Of a stretch of DNA of 64,000 nucleotides, positions 37,197 through 45,495 are shown in pieces. The notes below the pieces were generated by a model. That model saw only the letters and a program-made list of their open reading frames with translations. It had not been told where the DNA came from and did no database searches. Made by a program: the position numbers and the translations under genes. Origin of the DNA: Paenibacillus bovis (GTDB lineage: Bacteria; Bacillota; Bacilli; Paenibacillales; Paenibacillaceae); NCBI RefSeq assembly GCF_001421015.2, contig NZ_CP013023.1, forward strand, positions 2,783,501 to 2,847,500. Reading direction: 5' to 3'. Position 1 is the first letter of the stretch. Each line of letters opens with the position of its first letter.

Positions 37197-37310
37197 TTCC
37201 TATCCAAAATAGAAAAGTACGTATTCCTTTTTTATACACCGATTATACTTATTATAGAGCCGTGGCGAACCGATAATAGTCTTAATTGAAGGTATCAAAG
37301 GGGCTTTGCC

Positions 37311-38894
37311 ATGAAGAAAATAACACAACCCGAGGTGCGCGGAATCCGGCTATCAACATTTATGTGCGGTCTGGCTTTTCTGACCTCTTTTTTAATTTTA
37401 TTTTCCTGTCTTTTTATCGGCTATACTCAGGAACGGCAGTCGATTGAACAGCAGGTGCTGGAGTTAAATGAGATTCACGCCAAAGAACTCAGTCATATCA
37501 CGGAATCCTTGGTCTCTGCCATGCAGCACTCCCTGGATGAAAGTGCGAAGTATATTGTTAACCACCCCACGCAGAATAAGCAGTTGGCTCAAAACAATCT
37601 GGATTATTTCCGTAATTCGAGCAGTTTTTTTAATGCTGTTTTTCTGATCCGGCCCAATCGGACGATTGAGCTGAATTCACCGGCAAGCTTGAATCAGGCC
37701 GGAACGAAACTTACTTCAAAAATCAGTATTGATGCTCTGGAAGCCAAGCGTCCTACCATTTCCAGTCCGTACATTGGCAAAATCAACCGGACGATTATAT
37801 TGATGACCCATCCGTTGTTTGACCATTCGGGTCAGTACCAGGGAATGCTCGCGGGTGCGCTGTATTTGCAAAAGAAAAATGAGTTAAAAGAACTACTTGG
37901 AACGAACAGCAGGAAAACGGATGGCTCTTATTTTTATGTAGTCGATCGCAAGGGGAATATTATATATCATCCGGACTCGTCCATGATCAATACCAATGTA
38001 CAGCAAAATAAAGTCGTACAGGCGCTGATGCAGGGCAAAAGCGGCAAACAAGTCGTCGAAAACTCCAAAAATCGTACGTATCTGGCGGGGTATTCCGTTA
38101 TTTCCAATGTAGGCTGGGGAGTGGTTTTCCAGACACCGATTGAGAACACGAATATCTATTCCAGCAATCTGATTCGCTCCACACTGGTCTATCTGGTGCC
38201 GGTTATTATCCTATTTATGCTACTTATATTCTGGCTGTCCCGCTGGCTGGGCAAGCCGCTTTATTTGCTTGCTGCCTATGCACAGAATCTGGCTGCCGGA
38301 CATCATGGCAAAAACCGTCCTCAGCTCGCCCGCTGGAATTATGAAGCCAGACAGCTGCATCATGCCATTATGATGCTGGAAGAAGAAACAAGGGAAAAGG
38401 AAAAACGCCTACAAAGCGAAGCCAATCAAGACCCGCTTACCGGCCTGCTGAACCGCCGTGCATTACAGTCTATTACAGACAACTGGGTGAGTAATCAGTA
38501 TTCTTTTGCGGTGATTATTCTGGATATCGACCATTTCAAATTGGTAAATGATACGTATGGTCATCCGGCCGGTGATGAAGTGCTGAAAATGCTGGCCAGT
38601 GTGCTGCGCAGTCAGGTACGAACCGAAGATCTTTGCTTCCGCTATGGCGGAGAGGAATTTGTGATTCTGCTGTATGAAGTTACAGAGCAGGAAGTTATGG
38701 AGGTTGCAGAGCGGATTCGCCAGACGACGGCGATTTTCCCTACACCGATGGGACATAAAATTACGATTTCGCTCGGTGTTACCCTTTCGCTGGAAGGAAC
38801 TGCCGAAGCGCAGCAGCTGTTCAAGCATGCAGATACTGCTCTTTATCAGGCCAAGGAAAATGGTCGTAATCAGACTGTTTTTTATCAGGTATAA
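37311..38894 (+). CDS. Membrane diguanylate cyclase with extracellular dCache sensor
   Basis: A 527-residue protein with a membrane helix at about 20-42, an extracytoplasmic double-Cache domain at about 45-285 (GSYFYVVDRKGNIIYHPDSS is the distal Cache signature), a second helix at about 292-312, a HAMP-like linker and a GGDEF domain from about 365. The active site is YGGEEF, a functional variant, with an intact RxxD inhibitory site (RTED) five residues before it. It should synthesise c-di-GMP in response to a small extracellular ligand. AAAGGGG lies before the ATG; the gene is alone. Confidence 0.92.
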   Translation: MKKITQPEVRGIRLSTFMCGLAFLTSFLILFSCLFIGYTQERQSIEQQVLELNEIHAKELSHITESLVSAMQHSLDESAKYIVNHPTQNKQLAQNNLDYFRNSSSFFNAVFLIRPNRTIELNSPASLNQAGTKLTSKISIDALEAKRPTISSPYIGKINRTIILMTHPLFDHSGQYQGMLAGALYLQKKNELKELLGTNSRKTDGSYFYVVDRKGNIIYHPDSSMINTNVQQNKVVQALMQGKSGKQVVENSKNRTYLAGYSVISNVGWGVVFQTPIENTNIYSSNLIRSTLVYLVPVIILFMLLIFWLSRWLGKPLYLLAAYAQNLAAGHHGKNRPQLARWNYEARQLHHAIMMLEEETREKEKRLQSEANQDPLTGLLNRRALQSITDNWVSNQYSFAVIILDIDHFKLVNDTYGHPAGDEVLKMLASVLRSQVRTEDLCFRYGGEEFVILLYEVTEQEVMEVAERIRQTTAIFPTPMGHKITISLGVTLSLEGTAEAQQLFKHADTALYQAKENGRNQTVFYQV

Positions 38895-38919
38895 TGCAGA
38901 GAATATGGATTTGTTTTTG

Positions 38920-38954
38920 AAGAAGCCTCCGGAATATAGGGAGGCTTCTTTTGT
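38920..38954 (+). terminator. Rho-independent terminator
   Basis: AGAAGCCTCC pairs with GGGAGGCTTCT around GAATATA, followed by TTTTG. Confidence 0.85.
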
Positions 38955-39068
38955 GTGTTATATAAAAGAAGCGACTAATCGTAATATTTACAAATTAATA
39001 ACTCTCTCTTATAATAAGCAGGCATTGCAAGTATAACAAGTACAGATTGCTGCTGGAGGTTACTGGAA

Positions 39069-40406
39069 ATGAGTCGTTTATCTACTGCTATACATAAAGG
39101 TCCATCACACAAAGAATATTTACTGCTCAGTCTGCCGCTAATTGTATCGACGATTACAACCCCTTTGCTGGGGCTGGTGGATACAGCCGTAGTCGGACAT
39201 TTATTTGATCCCGCTTATCTGGGAGGCACAGCGATCGGTACATTGATTTTTAATACGATGTACTGGCTGTTTGGCTTTTTGCGGGTAAGTACATCCGGTT
39301 TTGCTGCTCAGGCGAGAGGAGGGAATGATCTCCAGGAAGGTGTCGCTGCTTTGCTGCGGCCGCTGATGATCGCACTGGTCATTGGACTGATTTTTGTGGC
39401 GCTGCAAATCCCTATTTTGCAAGCATCGCTGCTGCTTATGCAGCCGGACGCAGATATCGCTCACTGGGCAGGTGTTTATTTTCATATTCGTATCTGGGGA
39501 GCTCCGCTTACGCTGCTGAATTATGTACTAATCGGCTGGCTGATGGGCATGTCACATATTCGGCAAACACTTATCACCCAGATTTCCATGAACGTAGTGA
39601 ATATGCTGCTAGCGATCTGGTTTACCCAGGGGCTGGGCTGGGGCGTAGCCGGAGTAGCAGCAGCGACTCTGTTCGCGGAAGCACTGGCACTGGTAGCAGG
39701 ATTGTATTTTGTCTGGCGGTCTCCTTATATGGATCGTCAGGCGATTCGCCTAAAAGGCATGTTCGCCTGGAATCAGCTGCAGCCAATGTTCCGGGCGAAT
39801 AGCGATCTGCTTGTGCGAACGATTTGTCTGCTTACCATGTTTAATATTTTTACAGCCCGCAGCACATCATTCGGTCCGGAAGTGCTGGCAGCCAATTCCA
39901 TACTGCTGCAAATCCATTATATGATGGCTTATTTCTTTGATGGATTGGCAAATGCGAGTTCGATCTATGCAGGACAGGCCAGAGGAGCCCGCAGCGGTCT
40001 ATTGCTGCGACGCAGTCTGACCCTGTCGTGGATATGGACAACTGTCACGGCTATACTGCTAACACTTATTTATCTGATCGGACGAGAACAGTTGGTAGCC
40101 CTGTTTACCGATAATGGAGCGGTAGTAAATATTGCGCTTCAGTACAATGCCTGGCTGCTGCTGTTCCCGCTGACGACAGGTTTTGGACTTGTATTTTATG
40201 GCATCTTCACAGGGACGACGATGACTGCACCAGTCCGTAACTCGATGCTGCTGTCAGTCATACTGTTTATTATCGGTTGCCTGGTACTGGTGCCGATGTA
40301 TGGCAACCATGGTTTATGGGCCTGCTTTATATTATTCGGGATCGGGCGTTCGGTATTTTTGCTGCTCTATGTACCCGGATTGGAGAAACGGCTGGCTGTC
40401 GACTGA
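39069..40406 (+). CDS. MATE-family efflux transporter (DinF-like)
   Basis: A 12-helix transporter of 445 residues. LSLPLIVSTITTPLLGLVDT followed by AVVGHL near residue 20 is the DinF-type MATE opening, and the second half repeats the pattern. Family members export cationic drugs or organic acids using Na+ or H+. GGAGG lies before the ATG; a promoter is likely in the 170 bases after the cyclase terminator. It is monocistronic. Confidence 0.88.
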   Translation: MSRLSTAIHKGPSHKEYLLLSLPLIVSTITTPLLGLVDTAVVGHLFDPAYLGGTAIGTLIFNTMYWLFGFLRVSTSGFAAQARGGNDLQEGVAALLRPLMIALVIGLIFVALQIPILQASLLLMQPDADIAHWAGVYFHIRIWGAPLTLLNYVLIGWLMGMSHIRQTLITQISMNVVNMLLAIWFTQGLGWGVAGVAAATLFAEALALVAGLYFVWRSPYMDRQAIRLKGMFAWNQLQPMFRANSDLLVRTICLLTMFNIFTARSTSFGPEVLAANSILLQIHYMMAYFFDGLANASSIYAGQARGARSGLLLRRSLTLSWIWTTVTAILLTLIYLIGREQLVALFTDNGAVVNIALQYNAWLLLFPLTTGFGLVFYGIFTGTTMTAPVRNSMLLSVILFIIGCLVLVPMYGNHGLWACFILFGIGRSVFLLLYVPGLEKRLAVD

Positions 40407-40482
40407 CAGAGGAAAGTCGCACGGATAATTATTTTTTCGGAAAATAAGATTTTGGAAAATACAATGTGATATCTGTAATCGA

Positions 40483-40511
40483 ATTTATTTATTTATTTAT
40501 TTATTTATTTT
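40483..40511. repeat. ATTT tandem repeat, seven copies
   Basis: Seven exact ATTT units and one extra T lie between the MATE stop and its terminator. It is a simple-sequence tract prone to slippage; no coding frame crosses it. Confidence 0.9.
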
Positions 40512-40514
40512 GGG

Positions 40515-40552
40515 CAAAAACTCCTTTATCTTCGGATCAAAGGAGTTTTTGT
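40515..40552 (+). terminator. Rho-independent terminator
   Basis: CAAAAACTCCTTT and AAAGGAGTTTTTG form a perfect 13-bp stem directly after the ATTT array. Confidence 0.85.
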
Positions 40553-40624
40553 CTATAATGATAATTGGAAGTCGGACTCTATTCCGCGTAAAATAGATCT
40601 TGAATCATGCGGTAATATTACTGG

Positions 40625-40675
40625 TTCGTAGGTACGAAGCTTTGGCCTGTAACAGTAAGCTGGCTGTATACTGTT
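40625..40675. promoter_or_regulatory. Two perfect dyads upstream of the MoxR operon
   Basis: TTCGTA-GG-TACGAA (40625-40638) and AACAGTA-N11-TACTGTT (40651-40675) are perfect inverted repeats 105-155 bases before the moxR start. A weak promoter (TTCGCA-17-GATAAA) may lie at about 40708-40736. The dyads are good candidates for regulator binding, for example by the WYL proteins at the other end of the operon. A related string, GTTCG-N2-GGTAC, occurs at 53624-53635 before the Y RNA region. Confidence 0.45.
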
Positions 40676-40779
40676 GCCAGTGACGTTCTGACTATTTTGG
40701 ATGAGGGATTCGCATTATAAGGTGCAATTATGATAAAATGGGAACATATGATCTTATATGGAGAGGGGAATACACAACA

Positions 40780-41880
40780 ATGGAAATGATGAAGCCGCCT
40801 GCCGAGGTACTGTATGCCCGGGAATTGCAGGCTTTGCAGCAGGAAGATACCGGCAAGCGTCCACCCAATTGGCTGCTGTCACCTGTATACATACGTGATT
40901 TTATTATCGGACGCGAGCAGCCAGCCCGGCTGGATGGAGAAGAGGTAACTATTACCCGCAAATTTTATGGCAATGATATTTTAATCGAACGGGCTATTGT
41001 GACACTTGCCGGCAACCGCGGACTGATGCTGGTCGGCGAACCGGGTACCGCCAAAACCATGCTAAGCGAGCTGCTATCCGCTGCTATTTCAGGCACAAGC
41101 ACCAATACGATCCAGGGTACGGCAGGCACCACGGAAGATATGATCAAATATTCATGGAATTATGCCATGCTGCTGGATAAAGGTCCTTCTGAGCAAGCAC
41201 TGGTTCCTTCGCCGTTATACCATGGAATGAAAAAGGGCATAGTCACTCGATTCGAGGAGATTACCCGCTGCCCATCCGAGGCGCAGGACAGTCTGATCAG
41301 TATCATGAGCGATAAAGTAATGAATATTCCCGAGCTGGAAAGCGGTGTGTTGTTTGCCAAGCCGGGCTTTAATATTATCGGTACAGCCAATATTCGGGAC
41401 AAAGGGGTCAATGAGATGAGCAGTGCCCTCAAGCGCCGCTTCAACTTCGAGACGATTCGTCCGATCAGCAATGTCAAATTGGAAGCGCGTATTATTGAGA
41501 GTCAGGCACATAATTTGCTGGTTCACAGCGGGATTGATATGCCGATCGATCTGGAGATCGTGGAGCTGCTGGCAACGACCTTTATGGAGCTGCGTACCGG
41601 CATGACAAGGGAAGGCTACAAAATTGATGTACCACAGGCTGTTATGAGTACAGCCGAAGCCGTATCTGTCTATGTGCAGAGTGCTATGACTTCCTATTAT
41701 TATGAAGACAAAAATGTAACGCTGGATCGGTTGGTGCAGAATATGCTCGGTACTGTCGCCAAGGAGAATGAAAAAGATCTGGCTGCGCTCAAAACCTACT
41801 TTTCCCGTGTGATCAAGGAACGTGCCCGGGAAGATCAGCTGTGGGCTGCCTATTATGAGGAAAAGAAATGGATCGGCTGA
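40780..41880 (+). CDS. MoxR-type AAA+ ATPase (YehL-like)
   Basis: A 366-residue ATPase. Walker A is GEPGTAKT at residues 86-93. The Walker B region is GIVTRFEEITRCP, where the usual DE is EE. Sensor 1 is NIIGTANIRDKG and the arginine finger is in ALKRRF near 228. MoxR proteins work as hexamers with a vWA partner to remodel or insert cofactors into clients. The next genes overlap and encode DUF5682 and vWA proteins, matching the E. coli yehL-yehM-yehP order. Start is ATG 40780 after GGAGAGGGG; earlier in-frame codons lack a site. Confidence 0.88.
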   Translation: MEMMKPPAEVLYARELQALQQEDTGKRPPNWLLSPVYIRDFIIGREQPARLDGEEVTITRKFYGNDILIERAIVTLAGNRGLMLVGEPGTAKTMLSELLSAAISGTSTNTIQGTAGTTEDMIKYSWNYAMLLDKGPSEQALVPSPLYHGMKKGIVTRFEEITRCPSEAQDSLISIMSDKVMNIPELESGVLFAKPGFNIIGTANIRDKGVNEMSSALKRRFNFETIRPISNVKLEARIIESQAHNLLVHSGIDMPIDLEIVELLATTFMELRTGMTREGYKIDVPQAVMSTAEAVSVYVQSAMTSYYYEDKNVTLDRLVQNMLGTVAKENEKDLAALKTYFSRVIKERAREDQLWAAYYEEKKWIG

Positions 41881-44279
41881 TTCCGCAGGAGGCAGCAGAG
41901 CAGGCGGAACTACAGCAGCTGTTTGCGCAGCAGGTATATAACAAGCAGAAGCAGGTTGTACATTTTCCGATTCGTCATCACAGTCCGGCATGTTCGTATC
42001 ATCTGCTCCAGGTTATTAATGACTATCAGCCGCAGATCATTCTGATTGAAGGACCAATCAGTGGAAATGCGCTGATCCCGATACTGGCGGATGAGCGTAC
42101 CGAAGCTCCGGTCAGCCTGTACTATACATATGAGACCAACGAAGAAAAGGCTGCTTTTTATTTTCCCCTGCTGGATTATTCGCCCGAATATGCAGCGATC
42201 CGACAGGCAGCCAAACTGGGGATTCCGGCACAGTTTATTGATCTGAATGATCGACCGCTGCCGAGGGAAAAGGTGACTGAACGACCGGCAGAAGAATCTG
42301 CGGAGCAAGTGTCCTATCAGGACGAGAAGCTGCTCACCGGTTCTTCCTTTATCAGCAGACTCTGTCGCAGACTGAACTGCCGCAGCTTTGATGAACTATG
42401 GGAAAAGATGTTTGAACTTGGAGTGGCGCAGCAGCGTACCGAGGATTTTATGCGCAGTGTGTTTGTATACTGCTCTCTGTCCCGCTTTTGCTATTCGCGG
42501 GACGAGCTGGAACAGGAAGGTACACTTGCCCGGGAACAGCATATGAGAGAGCGAATATTAGTAGCAAAAGCACAGTATGAACGCATTCTGGTAATTACAG
42601 GCGGATTCCATACGTATGGACTGCTGGAGATACCGGCGAACAACCTGCCTAGCGATGTGCCGCATATTGTAAAGCCAGCTGAATACCGGGAACAAATCTA
42701 TCCGATGGTGTATACATTTGAAGAAGCTGATCGATTAAATGGCTATGCAAGCGGAATGCCCTATGTAGGCTATTATGCCGAGATCTGGAAAAGGCTGCAG
42801 CAGAACAGCAAAGCATCTGCTTACGAGCAGACTGCAATTCACATGCTCTCTCGTCTGATGCGTGTACTGCGCAAGCAGCAGGAAGAAATCTCTACCAGTG
42901 ATGCGATTGAAGCCTACGGGATGGTTCAGGGATTGGCAATACTGCGCGGTAAACCGGAAGGCGGCGTTTACGAACTAGTAGATAGTGTAGTCTCTACCTT
43001 TATCAAAGGTGAGCATACCCTGGCTTCGGGACAGTCGCTGGAGGAATTATCCCGTATGCTGACAGGCAACCGGATCGGAACAGTAGCTCCTAATACATTT
43101 ACCGTGCCCATTGTTGAAGACTTCAGACGACTTGCCGCCGAATGCAAATTGCAGATTAGCACTACCGGTAGGCACAGGAAAGTGCTTGAACTATACTCCA
43201 AACCGTTACACCGACAGACCAGCCGATTGCTGCACTGCATGGTATTTCTGGAAACGGAATTTGGCGCATTGGAATCCGGACCCGACTGGGTGGCCTATCG
43301 GGACGTGAATCTAATGCGGGAGACATGGAGCTATACGTACTCTTCGTATACCGAAGCACGTCTGATCGAGAATTCTATTCATGGCGGAACGATTCGCGAA
43401 GCGGCAGCTCACCGGGCAGAAGAACGAATCAGGCAGCTGCCAGCCCATCATAGCGAAGAAGCGGCGAGTTGGCTGCTGCGTGTACTGCTTATGGGACTGG
43501 AGGACAGCGCTGATCGATTATTTGAGCAGGTGGGCAGAGCACTCCGGCAGGATGGCAGCTTTTTGTCGCTATCCCGCACCGTAGCTATTCTGGAACGCAT
43601 TTATGAGCATCGGCGACTACTGGGACTTCATCGGGAGAGCGTCCTGCTGGAATTGCTGCAGGAAGCCTATCATAATACTCTTGCCAAAATTACAGGATTG
43701 CAGCATATACACCAGGATGAGCAGTCGCAGGTAATACAGGCACTCAAACAACTATATATGCTCGCCGAATCCGCCGATGGTACATTTGCCTCGGAACCGC
43801 TGGTGGATCGCCTGTCCGAGCTGTTATCCGTGTCTGATCTGCCACCGGGACTAGAAGGGGTATGTATGGCCATCCTGTCACGGATCGACGGGCGGGACCC
43901 TGCCGAGATTACCCGGCGAGCCCGTGCATATATGCAGGGAACACCAGAGCAAATGCTGCATACGGCATCCTATCTGCAGGGCGTATTTGCTGCTGCACGG
44001 GATGTTCTGTTGTATGATAATGCACTGGTTGACGATCTCAATACGCTGCTTTCCCGGCTGCCGCATGAAGATTTTCTGCGCATGATTCCGGAATTGAGAC
44101 TGGCCTTTACCTTTTTCACACCGGCAGAGATCGACCGGATCGCCGATCGTGTCGGCAGTCTGTTTGAAAAAGGATCAGGGTCATTAGCCGGGTCTGCAGT
44201 AGACGAAACCATATTGCAGCAGTCGGCGGCACTGGATCGTGCTATTCGAGAGGAGCTGAGTCGATGGAGACTGATTTGA
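41868..44279 (+). CDS. DUF5682 family protein (YehM-like)
   Basis: An 803-residue protein of unknown activity whose start overlaps the moxR stop by 13 bases. The N-terminal 260 residues hold VHFPIRHHSPACSYHLL, QIILIEGPISGNALIP and LVITGGFHTYGLLE-like segments. This arrangement of His, Glu and GxxH resembles the EreA/ChaN/TIKI hydrolase fold, so a catalytic domain is possible. The remaining part is helical, probably repeat-like. In E. coli the relative YehM lies between the ATPase and vWA genes, as here. It is likely part of the same complex. Confidence 0.8.
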   Translation: MDRLIPQEAAEQAELQQLFAQQVYNKQKQVVHFPIRHHSPACSYHLLQVINDYQPQIILIEGPISGNALIPILADERTEAPVSLYYTYETNEEKAAFYFPLLDYSPEYAAIRQAAKLGIPAQFIDLNDRPLPREKVTERPAEESAEQVSYQDEKLLTGSSFISRLCRRLNCRSFDELWEKMFELGVAQQRTEDFMRSVFVYCSLSRFCYSRDELEQEGTLAREQHMRERILVAKAQYERILVITGGFHTYGLLEIPANNLPSDVPHIVKPAEYREQIYPMVYTFEEADRLNGYASGMPYVGYYAEIWKRLQQNSKASAYEQTAIHMLSRLMRVLRKQQEEISTSDAIEAYGMVQGLAILRGKPEGGVYELVDSVVSTFIKGEHTLASGQSLEELSRMLTGNRIGTVAPNTFTVPIVEDFRRLAAECKLQISTTGRHRKVLELYSKPLHRQTSRLLHCMVFLETEFGALESGPDWVAYRDVNLMRETWSYTYSSYTEARLIENSIHGGTIREAAAHRAEERIRQLPAHHSEEAASWLLRVLLMGLEDSADRLFEQVGRALRQDGSFLSLSRTVAILERIYEHRRLLGLHRESVLLELLQEAYHNTLAKITGLQHIHQDEQSQVIQALKQLYMLAESADGTFASEPLVDRLSELLSVSDLPPGLEGVCMAILSRIDGRDPAEITRRARAYMQGTPEQMLHTASYLQGVFAAARDVLLYDNALVDDLNTLLSRLPHEDFLRMIPELRLAFTFFTPAEIDRIADRVGSLFEKGSGSLAGSAVDETILQQSAALDRAIREELSRWRLI

Positions 44280-45436
44280 ACAGACAGCCGGACAAGCCGC
44301 TCGAAGACCGGCAGGTGCTGAATCGCTGGCGGTTGCTGCTCGGACCTTCTGCCGAACCATCACTGAATGAGAGCGAATGCTACGATTCGGCACAATTTGA
44401 ATATCAGGAAATGGATGAAGTACTGGGTTATCTGTATGATCGCGAATATGGCGCGGATCAGGGATACCGGGAGCGCAACAGCGGAGGCAGAGGCCCTTCA
44501 CAGCTGACTGTGCCCCGCTGGCTAAGCCAGGTACGCAAGCTATTTCCGCATGAAACGGTAGAGATTCTGGAAAAGCAGGCGCTGGATCGTTATGGACTCA
44601 ATGAACTGCTGCGTGACAAAAAAGTACTGGAATCCATGGAACCCAATATGAATCTGCTGCGGAATATTATGCAGTTCAAAGGCAAAATGAAAGGCGAAGT
44701 GCTGCAGAGTGCCAAGGAAATTGTCCGGCAGGTCGTAGAAGATCTGCGTCGTCAGCTGGAAAATGATGCAAAAGCCAGCATTATGGGCAGACGGAGCCGC
44801 TACACCAGCAGTCGTTCACGTTCACTGCGTAATCTGAATTTCAAAAAAACAATTGCAAAAAATCTCAAAAATTACGATAAGCGCAATAACCGCTTTGTTG
44901 TCGACCGGTTGTATTTTGATGGGAATATTCAGCCGCATAATCGCTGGAATATTATTATTGCTGTCGATGAGAGTGGCAGTATGATGAACTCGGTGATTTA
45001 CAGTTCGGTGATGGCCAGTATTTTTTATCGTCTCAATGCACTCAAGACACATCTGTTTATTTTTGATACCGAAGTAGTGGATCTGACAGACCGACTGGAA
45101 GATCCGGTTGATCTGCTGATGAGTGTTCAGCTGGGCGGCGGTACACATATTGCCAAAGCTCTGCGTTACGGCGAGAGCCTGATCGAGAATCCGGCACGGA
45201 CTATTTTTATTCTTGTGAGTGATCTGGAAGAAGGTTATGCAGCAGAACCGATGTACCGGGCCAGCCGCGATATTATCGATGCAGGCTGCCGGATGCTGGT
45301 GCTGACTGCGCTTGATTTTGAAGGAGGAGCTGTCTATGATCAGCGAGCAGCACGGCGGCTTGCGGATATGGGCGCACATGTAGCCGCGATTACACCGAAT
45401 CAGCTGGCGGAGTGGATCGGGAAAATCATTACCTGA
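44264..45436 (+). CDS. vWA-domain protein (YehP-like), MoxR partner
   Basis: A 390-residue protein whose start overlaps the preceding stop by 16 bases, with GAGGAG before it. Residues 1-220 are helical and basic, including an Arg/Ser-rich segment (GRRSRYTSSRSRSLRNL) that could bind nucleic acid. The vWA domain at about 228-388 has the MIDAS motif DESGSMM (D235, S237, S239), a Thr in GGGTHIAKAL and Asp in LVSDLEEGY. Metal-dependent adhesion by this domain is the classic way such proteins hand clients to MoxR ATPases. Confidence 0.88.
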   Translation: METDLNRQPDKPLEDRQVLNRWRLLLGPSAEPSLNESECYDSAQFEYQEMDEVLGYLYDREYGADQGYRERNSGGRGPSQLTVPRWLSQVRKLFPHETVEILEKQALDRYGLNELLRDKKVLESMEPNMNLLRNIMQFKGKMKGEVLQSAKEIVRQVVEDLRRQLENDAKASIMGRRSRYTSSRSRSLRNLNFKKTIAKNLKNYDKRNNRFVVDRLYFDGNIQPHNRWNIIIAVDESGSMMNSVIYSSVMASIFYRLNALKTHLFIFDTEVVDLTDRLEDPVDLLMSVQLGGGTHIAKALRYGESLIENPARTIFILVSDLEEGYAAEPMYRASRDIIDAGCRMLVLTALDFEGGAVYDQRAARRLADMGAHVAAITPNQLAEWIGKIIT

Positions 45437-45495
45437 CCGATCTGATCCGTTCATATCAATAGGCCTATCCCTATATAAACGAAGGAGGAATTACC

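Noticed and set aside
40483..40511. Replication origin or DnaA-like AT-rich element
   Set aside because: It is a plain ATTT microsatellite without DnaA boxes, located between a gene and its terminator.
44822..45454. Minus-strand frame opposite the vWA gene
   Set aside because: The plus strand has an intact MIDAS domain; the opposite frame has no ribosome site or family.
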